Shown: piece after piece, positions 20,424-28,686 of the stretch
Layout of the letters: each line of letters starts with the position of its first letter
How positions within the stretch are numbered: the first letter of the stretch is position 1
IMG/VR virus record: IMGVR_UViG_3300033143_001962
Span: 1-64,000 of that record
From: a virus
Direction: 5' to 3' (one strand)
DNA length: 64,000 bases
Notes under the pieces: model-generated
The model's input: the letters and a program-made list of their open reading frames with translations, nothing else
Told to the model about the DNA's origin: nothing
Database searches by the model: none
Made by a program: the position numbers and the translations under genes

Positions 20424-21263
20424 ATGAGTGAAAATCCTTTAAAGCAATATTTTAGAACAGCAGCGATACATTTAGATTTACCGTCAAAAGGTAAGTTCTA
20501 CCCAGATGACACTTTAGAAATGCCCGAGACAGGTGAAGTTGAAGTGTTTCCTATGACAGCGTTAGATGAAATAACATACAAAACACCAGACGCATTATTT
20601 AACGGTTCAGCCGTAGTTGATGTTATACAAAGCTGTATACCTGCAATTAAAAATGCATGGGAGATGCCCATTATAGATTTAACTGCGGTACTAACTGCAA
20701 TCAGAATTGCAAGTTTCGGACATCAAATTGACATCGAAACTAAATGTCCTGAGTGCGGTGAGAAGAGTGATTATGGTCTTGATTTACGCAATGTACTTGA
20801 TTCTGTTACTCCACCTGATTACTCTAAATCACTTAGTATTGGTGATCTTAAAATTATGTACAAGCCAATGTCGTACAGAGACTTAAACGAAAATAGTAAA
20901 TTACAATTCGAAGAAGCAAAGATAGAACAGTTACTTGTTACAGATGAAGCCGAAATGAGTAATGAGGAACAGTTAAAAATTATGTCTGATGCATTTAAAA
21001 AAGTATCTTTATATACATTAACTGCATTATCTAATAATATTAGTAAAATCATTACACCAGACGTGACAGTCTCCGACAACGAACACATTGTTGAATTCTT
21101 AGAAAACTGCGAACGTGATAGGTTTAAGCTTATTAAGAAAGAAGTTACTGACAGTCAGTCTGACAGTATTATAAAACCGTTACATATTAAATGCATCAAA
21201 TGTGAACATGAATACGATGAACCGTTCACTTTGGATATGTCATCTTTTTTCGCGCAAGACTAG
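20424..21263 (+). CDS. 26: Baseplate hub assembly protein gp26-like
   Basis: 279 residues. The block starting NPLKQYFR, with LPSKGKFYP, FPMTALDEI and KTPDALFNG, is the signature of the T4 gp26-type base plate protein family. Two Cys pairs, CPEC at 108-111 and CIKC near residue 256, suggest a zinc site. It contributes to hub assembly. Late promoter directly upstream; followed 5 nt later by its usual small companion gene. Confidence 0.85.
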   Translation: MSENPLKQYFRTAAIHLDLPSKGKFYPDDTLEMPETGEVEVFPMTALDEITYKTPDALFNGSAVVDVIQSCIPAIKNAWEMPIIDLTAVLTAIRIASFGHQIDIETKCPECGEKSDYGLDLRNVLDSVTPPDYSKSLSIGDLKIMYKPMSYRDLNENSKLQFEEAKIEQLLVTDEAEMSNEEQLKIMSDAFKKVSLYTLTALSNNISKIITPDVTVSDNEHIVEFLENCERDRFKLIKKEVTDSQSDSIIKPLHIKCIKCEHEYDEPFTLDMSSFFAQD

Positions 21264-21268
21264 TAATC

Positions 21269-21481
21269 TTGGATTCTGACGGTATTGAGGGGTACATCAA
21301 TCAATTGGAAGATGAAGTTAAAGACATTAAAAATTCAGCACTACAACTAACATGGGCTATGCGTGGCGGTGTGCAATATCACGACACACTTAACATGTGT
21401 TTTGACGAACGCAAAATGATAGCCGACATATCAAAAGAAAATCTAGAAGTTACTAAGAAGTCAGGGCTTCCGTTCTTTTAA
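21269..21481 (+). CDS. Conserved small gp26-companion protein
   Basis: 70 residues with a TTG start 5 nt after gp26. It begins MDSDGIEGYINQLEDEV, contains TWAMRGGVQY, and ends with E-N-L-E-V-T-K-K-S-G-L-P-F-F, an order I recognise from small proteins following gp26 in marine T4-like phages. A coupled baseplate assembly function is likely. The 3' end overlaps the convergent gene by 29 bp. Confidence 0.7.
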   Translation: MDSDGIEGYINQLEDEVKDIKNSALQLTWAMRGGVQYHDTLNMCFDERKMIADISKENLEVTKKSGLPFF

Positions 21482-21722
21482 GCAAGTCCTTACGTGTTTG
21501 CTTACCATCCTCCCAAGACACACACATAGCACCATCTAATATATTAGCTACTGCAATCTTCCTAGGAATCTGAATTACTTCATTATGTTCTACACAATAA
21601 AGTCTGTAATGATGACTTTTATCTTTGTACGTGAGCTCACGGTAGTAATGTGTGCAATTATCATTACACAAATGTTCTACTCGCTTTTCAAATCTAATGT
21701 AAAAGTCTTTGATGTTGCTCAT
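21453..21722 (-). CDS. Small putative zinc-binding protein
   Basis: 89 residues. C-x3-C (LCNDNC), then CVEH (C-x2-H) about 23 residues later, gives a possible zinc site; the rest is basic with a TRKDLLKR helix. It is the only protein gene downstream on the same strand of the structured RNA region, so it could be co-transcribed with it. Family not recognised. Confidence 0.55.
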   Translation of the reverse strand: MSNIKDFYIRFEKRVEHLCNDNCTHYYRELTYKDKSHHYRLYCVEHNEVIQIPRKIAVANILDGAMCVSWEDGKQTRKDLLKRTEALTS

Positions 21723-21740
21723 ACATGTACTTATCAGAAT

Positions 21741-22545
21741 TTAATGTCATGGCTATGAAATAATGTATTAAATGACTTAAGATCTAGCTGCGCAGATCTA
21801 TTCGTTTGTTTACTTCGTGAAACAAACTCATCTGTTTTCAGACTAATTAGTATAGATATTTTTGAAAGAGTAATTACTTAATGTATGATAGATGGAGCAC
21901 TTACTGATACTCGAACAGAGTCAGTGGCCATACTTCACCCACCCTAGGGTAAGTGAAAAAGAATTCGAACGTCCTCGTTAGTCCAAGTACATAAAATCTG
22001 ATCCCATGCGGAAATTCTAGCACAAGCCGTAAATCAAACCATGTTTCTACACGATAGGTATGTGTTACTGTTAAGTAACATGAAGGCGGTCGTCCTCAAA
22101 CCTTCTCATATCCCGACTCACACGACGGAACCCGTACACACCTCGTTGTAGTCACCAGCGTGTACTGAGTCGACGGTTGTATCTTTTTCACAGAGCCGTC
22201 ATCTTTTAGCCTAAACACTTATATCTCCCATATTGATTTATTTTCACAGTTAAACGCATTACATGGTAGGCGTATTGCATCATCGTCCTTTGGTAGGATA
22301 GTAACTGTTAATCCCGCTATTGCTCGGAACGTTTAGGTGTCCTTCTCATCATTTGGCTGAGGAAGTTTTACCGCGTGTAGTATCCGCCCCACGCAAAGGC
22401 TTTCAATAGTGTTTAGGCTAAAATCAATAAATTGCTGGTATGTATTGTGTCCCACATAACTTTTCCGTTATGCATTTCGCTGGGTGCGTATTTTGAGAAT
22501 AAGATTTTATAGAGTTTGCTCTCTTTATGTAACGTATGTGTTACA
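21741..22545 (-). ncRNA. Candidate large structured non-coding RNA (~800 nt)
   Basis: No supportable protein gene lies between 21723 and 22634. The stretch has many nested complementary segments: TTTTAGCCTAAACACT (22204-22219) pairs perfectly over 16 bp with 22408-22423; CGACTCA (22114) with TGAGTCG (22166), stacked on GTACAC (22134) / GTGTAC (22160); GTTTGTTT (21804) / AAACAAAC (21820); TGTTACT (22063) / AGTAACA (22074); ACAGTTA (22246) / TAACTGT (22302); CATAAC (22455) / GTTATG (22467); GCGTG (22373) / CACGC (22390); TGTAAC (22528) / GTTACA (22540). A minus-strand promoter at 22545-22572 supports minus orientation. Size, phage location and multi-helix design recall the GOLLD/ROOL class, but I could not match a named family. 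tmRNA and intron were considered and rejected. Confidence 0.65.
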
Positions 22546-22572
22546 TTATAGCATCTTCTGTACAAAATGCAA
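22545..22572 (-). promoter_or_regulatory. Sigma70-type promoter for the structured RNA
   Basis: TTGCAT (22572-22567), 16 nt, TATAAT (22550-22545). A perfect -10 and moderate -35, placed exactly at the right end of the hairpin-rich region; the first hairpin (22528-22545) begins at about the predicted start. Confidence 0.6.
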
Positions 22573-22621
22573 CTAATAAGTTACATTTAATGATATTTAT
22601 ATTATCAATTGTCTGTACAAA

Positions 22622-22629
22622 AATAAATA
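22622..22629 (+). promoter_or_regulatory. Late promoter box (AATAAATA) for endonuclease VII
   Basis: AATAAATA ends 6 nt before the ATG at 22635. Initiation 6-8 nt downstream would give a leaderless message; no Shine-Dalgarno is present. Confidence 0.45.
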
Positions 22630-22634
22630 CTAAC

Positions 22635-23165
22635 ATGGCATATATAGAGCTTAAAACAAAGGACATTAAAATCCTAAAAGAAAAACTCCACAAGCAAAAT
22701 GAAGGCATCTGCCCTTTGCTTGGTGTCCAAGTGCCACCTGAACAAATGGCATTAGATCATATACATAAGCTTAAGTCCGAAGACTACGCTGATGATAAAG
22801 GAACTATACGCAATGCTATAGAGTTCCGAGCTAATGCACTAGAAGGTAAAATAACAAATAATTGGAAACGTTATTACGGTGCTGATACTTCTAAGCACTT
22901 AACAGATCTTCCAACTTTCTTACGCAACCTTGCTGACTACTTAGAAGCTGGAGCTTACACAGAAGACGGAGATTTTTATATCCATCCTAGTGAAGTACCT
23001 AAACTTCCAAAAGTCAAAAAATCATCTTATAATAAAATGATTAAACTCTTCAAGATAAAATATCCCAAAAAGAAAGTACCACCTTATCCAAAATCTAAAA
23101 AATTAACTAAACTTATGGACAAGCTGTTTACTGAATTTGATATAACTGATTTTTATTACAGTTAA
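22635..23165 (+). CDS. 49: Recombination endonuclease VII-like (gp49), zinc-site-less
   Basis: 176 residues from ATG at 22635; earlier in-frame starts lack support. ICPLLGVQV followed by MALDHIHK (Asp41, His42, His44), a GTIRNA turn and ANALEGKITNNWKR match the Holliday-junction resolvase endonuclease VII core, with the catalytic D-H-x-H and Asn. The four zinc cysteines of T4 gp49 are reduced to a single Cys26. The C-terminal half (DLPTFLRNLADYL; Lys-rich tail) fits the rest of the family. Role: trimming branched DNA before packaging. Confidence 0.8.
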   Translation: MAYIELKTKDIKILKEKLHKQNEGICPLLGVQVPPEQMALDHIHKLKSEDYADDKGTIRNAIEFRANALEGKITNNWKRYYGADTSKHLTDLPTFLRNLADYLEAGAYTEDGDFYIHPSEVPKLPKVKKSSYNKMIKLFKIKYPKKKVPPYPKSKKLTKLMDKLFTEFDITDFYYS

Positions 23166-24146
23166 TCACCACTCGGTGATATGATTGATGTCACCGAGTT
23201 TTTCTTGTGTACATTTGTTCTTGCACTCCGACGATGTAAATAGTAATTCTTCGTACCAACTATCTAATTCTGTAATTGGTGTATTGTACAAATTTAACGC
23301 ATTACTTGTCCATGCATCGTTGTGTTCGTATCTATTAGCAACCCAGCAACACGGATAAAGCTCACCTCGGCTATTTAAAAATACACCCTTGTTACCAATA
23401 GAACATAAGCCGCTATTTGATGTTAATGCCGCAGCACGTTCTTTAAAGATTACTTTCAAGTCAGCGCCAGGTCTGACTTTATTAGTAATATAAGCTAACT
23501 CTCTTTCGTACCGTTTACTACTTGATAGTAAATTAGGATCAGTGGGTTTTAATTTATCGTCTTTTATCCACTTAGTACTTTTTGTTAGCTGGAATAAATC
23601 AAATTTATATTCTATAGCTAGATTTAATAAATCTTGTATGTTGTCTTGATTAAACTTAAAACCTATTGAGGCCCATACTTTATAAGTTGAGTTATTAACA
23701 CTAGTGAACGCATCAATCCCATCCATGATACCCGCCCAATCTGAATTAATGCGATACATCTTGTTTGAGGCATGATCGAATCCGTCAATACTCCAATGCA
23801 TTTCATCATTTTCATTAAGCACCTCACCAAGTGCTGTCCACCAATTCAGTGGTCTGTAGCTTCCGTTTGTTATAATAACAAACATAATGTCTGGGTTACA
23901 CGCCTTAAACCATTCAATGATTTGAATTAATTCAGTGGCATATATTGGATCACCGTCGTTACCGCATAACGTTATCTTCTTAATATTTTTAGCAACATTT
24001 GCACCTACCGTATCTTTAAAGAAATCTAGTGTTAGCTGCTTATTAAGCAACGACTCAGGCACCTCGGCCCTAGGACATCGCGGACACTGCAACGGACAAC
24101 GACTGCTTAGTTCTATATGCCAGTGGTCTAATGCTATACTAGTCAT
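23166..24146 (-). CDS. Radical SAM enzyme with SPASM-like C-terminus
   Basis: 326 residues from ATG at 24146, which overlaps the gp46 stop; an upstream start at 24173 is possible. CPLQCPRC (Cys17, 21, 24) is the C-x3-C-x2-C motif binding the 4Fe-4S cluster, and a glycine-rich TLCGNDGDP follows. The C-terminal GLCSIGNKG, ELYPCCW and SECKNKC cysteines form an auxiliary (SPASM/twitch) cluster site. Members modify peptides or nucleotides; the substrate is not evident. A second radical SAM enzyme lies at the right edge of the window. Confidence 0.85.
   Translation of the reverse strand: MTSIALDHWHIELSSRCPLQCPRCPRAEVPESLLNKQLTLDFFKDTVGANVAKNIKKITLCGNDGDPIYATELIQIIEWFKACNPDIMFVIITNGSYRPLNWWTALGEVLNENDEMHWSIDGFDHASNKMYRINSDWAGIMDGIDAFTSVNNSTYKVWASIGFKFNQDNIQDLLNLAIEYKFDLFQLTKSTKWIKDDKLKPTDPNLLSSSKRYERELAYITNKVRPGADLKVIFKERAAALTSNSGLCSIGNKGVFLNSRGELYPCCWVANRYEHNDAWTSNALNLYNTPITELDSWYEELLFTSSECKNKCTQEKLGDINHITEW
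23172..23203 (+). terminator. Terminator of endonuclease VII, inside the convergent gene
   Basis: CTCGGTGA (23172-23179) pairs with TCACCGAG (23191-23198) and is followed by TTTTTC. It terminates the plus-strand gene while encoding the last residues of the convergent radical SAM gene. Confidence 0.8.
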
Positions 24147-26154
24147 CGACGCCTTCGTATGATGTAAAGCCACCCTCTTTAATTACTTTAATTGTATTAT
24201 GCACACGACTTATTAGTTCGTCTTTGTGTGATACAAGCCATACAGACTTGTTACGCTCACGCGCCATACTCTTAAGTATTTTAATAGACGAATCAACGCC
24301 GTTAGCATCTAATCCATTGTCTAGTAGTTCGTCTACAAACAATAGGTTTATATGACTATATAGCGATTCCCATACATCTCTAAACGCCCAACTTAATGAT
24401 AATATTAAACGTGTACGCTCGCCACGACTTAAGTTATCAAAGTCTAACTCGCGGCCCATGTCGCTAATCTCTACAGTTAAGTCACTCATGAACCTAACTT
24501 GATGCGGTAATCCAATTTCGTCTAAGTAGTGTGTTAATCTATTGTTTAAGTAAGCTAAGTTCTGCTCTATAATCTTCTTACGTATAAAGCTATCCTTGCT
24601 TGTTAATAATTTAAGTAAGAATGCTTGATGTTCCTGCATTTCAGTTAATCGATTCATTTCATCGTAACTAACATCTTGTATACCACTGTCTTGCATAGTT
24701 TCAATCTGTGCAGTATATGGATCTGTTTCAAGTGCTGATACTTCTAACTGTGCTATTAATGTATTAAGTGAACTCTTGTGTTCGTGTGCTTCGTCAATAT
24801 CTTTATAAAAAGTTTTGAGTACTACAGGCTCTATGCGTGGCACTTCATCTTCAAATGGAACAGTAGGATCATCTTGTTTACTTACTGCCATCCCTTTAAC
24901 TTCAGGCGGCGATCCTAGCTCTGCAAGTTTTAATTTGTATTCATCTTCTTTAGTAGTGTTATCTGCTAACTGAGTACTGTAGTCAGTCATCTCAGTTTGC
25001 TTTGCAGTTATGTTTTCTTCTTGCTTTTCATCGTGTAGCTCTTGCCCGCATGAATGACACTTGTGGTCTACGAGTAAATCAATATCTTTTTGTAAGCCTT
25101 GCATTCTGCGTTCGCATTTTGTATTATCTGTTTCTAATTGCGTGATCCATTTGTTACAATCGAGTACTGCGGTATTGTATTCTGTTACTACTGCATCCTT
25201 AGATGCTTCTTCTGCGTCTATTACAGCATTGAACTTAGTTACTTTTTCTTTTTCAACGTGATATGCAGCCATAGCTACTTTGTGTGCTTCTTTGCTTGCG
25301 TCAGAGAGTGCGTACCACTCAGTCTTTGCATCTTCTCTTGCTTGCGTGTTGTCTTTGTGATTGCTAATTTCTTTTTCAATGTTTATGTCCATTAACTTAT
25401 TAATGGCCGTGCCAAGATTGGTGTCTTTTGTGTGTTTGTCAGTTTGCCACATTGTTTGTCTGTCTTGAAGATTCTCAATTTGCTCTTCAATGTGTAAATT
25501 AGACTTTAATATAGCACTTAGTAAGAACTCTTCTTCTTTTAAACCATCCTTTGTACTCTTGTTTGCAACTTTAAGTGCCTCTGCCTTCTCAGACAGTACA
25601 GTAATACCAAGTAGTTGTTCTATAATGTTCTTTTGATCGTTGTTACGCATTGATAAGAACGGTTCAGTGTACGTATTAAGTGCTACACTGTGCTTAAACA
25701 TATCGTGACTAAGATTTAGTAACTCTTCAATCTCTCGTTGCGTTTCTCTGTTCTCACCTTGTGCTTCATCACCTTCTGTATCTTCACCATTCTTATAAAA
25801 TTTTAATAAGTTTGGCTTACGACCGCGCTCGATTCTGTACTCAACATCATCAATGTCAAAGTCCACAGAAACAAGCATGTTCTTTTCATTTGTTTTGTTT
25901 ATTAGATTGTTAACACGAATCTTAGTAAGTGCATCACCGTAAAATGCATAACTTAATGCATTAATTAACGTAGTCTTACCAGTACCATTCTTACTGCCAT
26001 TAGCACCTAAGTCTAAGTTTTCACCTAGTACAAGTGTTAAGTCTTGTCTATCGAAATTTACTGCTTGTGTTGCATTACCAACACTCATAAAGTTTTTTAC
26101 TGTTAAATTCTTAATACGAATCAATCGAAATTCCTCATTAAATTTTCCTTCCAT
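24139..26154 (-). CDS. 46: Recombination endonuclease subunit gp46 (Rad50/SbcC-like)
   Basis: 671 residues from ATG at 26154; a TTG near 26124 with GAGGA upstream, overlapping the HNH stop, would give the more usual N-terminus IRIKNLTVKNFMS. Walker A ANGSKNGTGKT (51-61), a zinc-hook CHSCG in the middle of a long coiled coil, then NLSRGERTRLILSLSWAF (ABC signature) and LLFVDELLDNGLD (Walker B). With gp47 it resects DNA ends for recombination-dependent replication. It is separated from gp47 by an HNH gene insertion. Confidence 0.95.
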   Translation of the reverse strand: MEGKFNEEFRLIRIKNLTVKNFMSVGNATQAVNFDRQDLTLVLGENLDLGANGSKNGTGKTTLINALSYAFYGDALTKIRVNNLINKTNEKNMLVSVDFDIDDVEYRIERGRKPNLLKFYKNGEDTEGDEAQGENRETQREIEELLNLSHDMFKHSVALNTYTEPFLSMRNNDQKNIIEQLLGITVLSEKAEALKVANKSTKDGLKEEEFLLSAILKSNLHIEEQIENLQDRQTMWQTDKHTKDTNLGTAINKLMDINIEKEISNHKDNTQAREDAKTEWYALSDASKEAHKVAMAAYHVEKEKVTKFNAVIDAEEASKDAVVTEYNTAVLDCNKWITQLETDNTKCERRMQGLQKDIDLLVDHKCHSCGQELHDEKQEENITAKQTEMTDYSTQLADNTTKEDEYKLKLAELGSPPEVKGMAVSKQDDPTVPFEDEVPRIEPVVLKTFYKDIDEAHEHKSSLNTLIAQLEVSALETDPYTAQIETMQDSGIQDVSYDEMNRLTEMQEHQAFLLKLLTSKDSFIRKKIIEQNLAYLNNRLTHYLDEIGLPHQVRFMSDLTVEISDMGRELDFDNLSRGERTRLILSLSWAFRDVWESLYSHINLLFVDELLDNGLDANGVDSSIKILKSMARERNKSVWLVSHKDELISRVHNTIKVIKEGGFTSYEGVDD

Positions 26155-26726
26155 GGCAGCATTCTTAGGTTGCTTACCGCTGATGCATCTTCTACACTCA
26201 TACCTTTTTCAAAACATTCTTTTATTGTTTTGATATGATCTAACTGCCATCCACCTTCTACACCACATAACGTTCTTGGGTAATTTTGTGGGTTAATTAT
26301 TTTCTTGTGTACATTATACACTTTTCCGCTCAGTCCGTGTACCTTTCTGGCATATTTTGTATATTCCTTAATATTAGGGTTTCTTATTTTTCTTGACCCT
26401 AATCCTTTTGCAGCAACATTATTTGTTTTTTGCTGACACGAGTGCGAACAATACTTCTTTTTCAGCTTAATCATAACTTCAAATGTAGTTGTGCAATCCG
26501 GGTTAATGCATTCTCTAGTTTCACGAGGCAGTTTATTAGATCTTGTTGCTCTAGATCTACCTGTCATTGCTTTTGACTGGTTGCCTTTAATTCCCAACGC
26601 ATATCTTTTATTTCTTACTGTGCCTTCTCTGAGTCTCAACTTTTCAGCAATTTCACGCACACTTTTAGTTGTATCGTGTAATAAATTAATTTCTTCGTCG
26701 GTCCAGTTATGTGGTTTTATCATCAT
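26121..26726 (-). CDS. Free-standing HNH homing endonuclease
   Basis: 201 residues. N-terminal helix-turn-helix (WTDEEINLLHDTTKSVREIA…LREGTVRNKR), a zinc-binding C…C…CSHSC segment, and a C-terminal HNH core: WQLDHIKTIKECFEKGMS and AVSNLRMLPWKENLM. It lies between gp47 and gp46, a typical insertion site for mobile intergenic endonucleases of T4-like phages. The start sits at the edge of a GNRA-capped hairpin that would control translation. Confidence 0.88.
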   Translation of the reverse strand: MMIKPHNWTDEEINLLHDTTKSVREIAEKLRLREGTVRNKRYALGIKGNQSKAMTGRSRATRSNKLPRETRECINPDCTTTFEVMIKLKKKYCSHSCQQKTNNVAAKGLGSRKIRNPNIKEYTKYARKVHGLSGKVYNVHKKIINPQNYPRTLCGVEGGWQLDHIKTIKECFEKGMSVEDASAVSNLRMLPWKENLMRNFD

Positions 26727-26750
26727 AATATTAAGTCTCCTTAATATTAT
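26725..26750 (-). promoter_or_regulatory. Hairpin sequestering the HNH ribosome-binding site
   Basis: On the minus strand ATAATATTAAG-GAGA-CTTAATATTAT forms a perfect 11-bp stem with a GAGA loop. AAGGAG, the Shine-Dalgarno, is in the stem/loop, and the ATG at 26726 starts at the 3' end of the stem. Confidence 0.7.
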
Positions 26751-26783
26751 TTACCGTTTTACTGCTTAATCGTTAAGGTTAAT

Positions 26784-27797
26784 CTATAAATTGTTGTAAA
26801 TTTCCATTAGTAATGCAGGCTTGTAGAAATCACTTTCAATTGCTGTGATTTGCTCGCTTATAATAGTATCTACACTATTAAAGGATACTTCTGCATTATT
26901 GTCTTGTTCGAACTCGCCATCTTTAACAGGAATTAAACTTATTTCACGTAAGTTGTATTTCTTATTAAACGTTTCTTTGATAAAGTTTGCTTCTTCATAA
27001 CTTACGTCGATATCTAAGTTAACTTTAAGTGACATGCCCGGTGAAAGTAGTTCGTCACCTTTATCGATTAGCTCGCTTAGGTTTACTACCCTGTATAAGG
27101 GTTGATCTGGCCACGAATGGAATGTCGGTTCTTTATCCCATTCGAGAACCATAGCACCACGTTTATCATCACCAGCATCGGCGAAGTTATGCGGAAAGCA
27201 ATTACCAATGTATGTAACATTGCCACGTTCTTGTCGCATATGAAAGTGCCCACTGAACACTTGTTCAACGTTAGCCATTTGATCTGCATTTACGGTACCA
27301 CTGTCAGGCATTTCAACCAAAGCATTCATTTTAAAATGCGGTAGTTCGAAATGACCGAACATATACTTGGCTTTAATCTTCGTTAATTTTTTATAATCAT
27401 CGCCCACCAACCAAGGAACAATGGCAACATCATCTTGCTTAAACCAGTCATTACATATTGTAATATTCGGTAAATGTTTTGCCCATTCAATCCCGTGAAT
27501 GTCACGTTTATCTCTATAGTAAAGATCATGATTCCCAGGTATAAAGTAAAAGTTTTCAAATGCATCGTTAAGTTTCTCCAGACTTCTCAAACTGAAGTTA
27601 AGAGTCTGGAGATTAATAGACGCGCGGTGGTGATGCCAATCGCCTAAGAATAGGCCTGTTTCACAGCCTTGTTCTTTTGCAGTAGCTATAGCAAAGTCTA
27701 CGAAAGCTTCACAATCCTCATTGTGCCGCTGACTATTGCTTTTTAAACCGAAATGTATATCTGTAAATATTAGTGCTTTATTAAATAGGTTACTCAT
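26784..27797 (-). CDS. 47: Recombination endonuclease subunit gp47 (Mre11/SbcD-like)
   Basis: 337 residues from ATG at 27797 (AAAGGAGC upstream). Metallophosphoesterase motifs in order: FTDIHFG (Asp13, His15), FLGDWHHH, PGNHD, and the histidine pair in SGHFHMRQ. It forms the nuclease partner of gp46. T4 gp47 is 339 residues. Overlaps the upstream gene by 8 bp. Confidence 0.95.
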   Translation of the reverse strand: MSNLFNKALIFTDIHFGLKSNSQRHNEDCEAFVDFAIATAKEQGCETGLFLGDWHHHRASINLQTLNFSLRSLEKLNDAFENFYFIPGNHDLYYRDKRDIHGIEWAKHLPNITICNDWFKQDDVAIVPWLVGDDYKKLTKIKAKYMFGHFELPHFKMNALVEMPDSGTVNADQMANVEQVFSGHFHMRQERGNVTYIGNCFPHNFADAGDDKRGAMVLEWDKEPTFHSWPDQPLYRVVNLSELIDKGDELLSPGMSLKVNLDIDVSYEEANFIKETFNKKYNLREISLIPVKDGEFEQDNNAEVSFNSVDTIISEQITAIESDFYKPALLMEIYNNL

Positions 27798-28686
27798 GAA
27801 GCTCCTTTGGGTATGTATATGTCCATAATTCTGTTGTTGTTTTGGGAAAGTCGTCACCAATGTCATTACATCTTAATTCGAGATTTAATTCTTCTCTAAG
27901 ATATTTTTGTATGTATGCTTCGTCGTATACGGTACTGTCGTCTGGCATGTTGCAATTAATGTGTTTAGTAAAGTTATCTAAGAACAGTGCTATATCTTTG
28001 TCCTTATTAAGGTGCTTTTGTAAGCTTAACATTTCATTGTGATTTGTCATTATAGTGTCGTAACTTTCGGTTACGTCGAAGTTAAGTTCACGCGCTAACC
28101 GCATTAATGTATTTTTAAAATCAAATAATAAATCTTTGATGTTGATTTCAATACACTTGTCCTTGCTATTATATTCGCCAACTGAATTTACGCCTTTGAT
28201 AAATTCTTTATAACTGTAAAATTCTCGCATGTTTGCAACTTTTGAAAAATCCTCATCATTGATTTCTTTTCTATGCTGGTCTATTAGATATCTGTCATGA
28301 ACTTTATCGTGCTTGTTGTTGCGAATTAATAAATGCATGTCTGCGTCGGATCTAATTAATATACCTTTGACAACTTTTGATAAAATGTAATCAACACTTT
28401 CACCAGCACTCGAATCGGTTAAGTCACGCTCGTCATTAAATACATGATGCATTCGGAAAAACGGAAGTGTGTCTGGCCCGTGTACATGTTGCTCGAACGT
28501 AGGCATGTTAATCCTTGAGTTATATATTGTGAAATTTTTCTGCGTGTGAGAATTGCCATTCTTTCCCCACGGCAATTCCGGACTATCACAAAGCCCAATG
28601 CTGGTAAAATTGTTAAGTACCCAATAAAGATACGACCCGTATGCTCCAGGCTCGTATATTATAGGTATTGTTTTACTTTTTGTCAA
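27790..28686 (-). CDS. Putative sulfotransferase-like protein
   Basis: 298 residues. IIYEPGAYGSYLYWVLN at the N-terminus has the G-x-x-G-S/T-x-L layout of the PAPS-binding loop in sulfotransferases, and KGILIRSDADMHLLIRNN could hold the 3'-phosphate region. The match is weak. Located between gp55 and gp47, with 14 and 8 bp overlaps. It could modify host or virion surface carbohydrate. Fold assignment is low confidence. Confidence 0.45.
   Translation of the reverse strand: MTKSKTIPIIYEPGAYGSYLYWVLNNFTSIGLCDSPELPWGKNGNSHTQKNFTIYNSRINMPTFEQHVHGPDTLPFFRMHHVFNDERDLTDSSAGESVDYILSKVVKGILIRSDADMHLLIRNNKHDKVHDRYLIDQHRKEINDEDFSKVANMREFYSYKEFIKGVNSVGEYNSKDKCIEINIKDLLFDFKNTLMRLARELNFDVTESYDTIMTNHNEMLSLQKHLNKDKDIALFLDNFTKHINCNMPDDSTVYDEAYIQKYLREELNLELRCNDIGDDFPKTTTELWTYTYPKELHE

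Noticed and set aside
21880-22500. tmRNA or tRNA in the structured region (GTTCGAA-type T-loops on the minus strand)
   Set aside because: Two GTTCGA segments are present, but flanking 5-bp T-stems and acceptor stems do not pair, and no tag reading frame or CCA end fits.
21741-22545. Group I or group II intron with the downstream nuclease
   Set aside because: The flanking genes are complete and unrelated halves are not seen; the neighbour at 22635 is an endonuclease VII-type resolvase with a terminator of its own, not an intron-encoded HNH.
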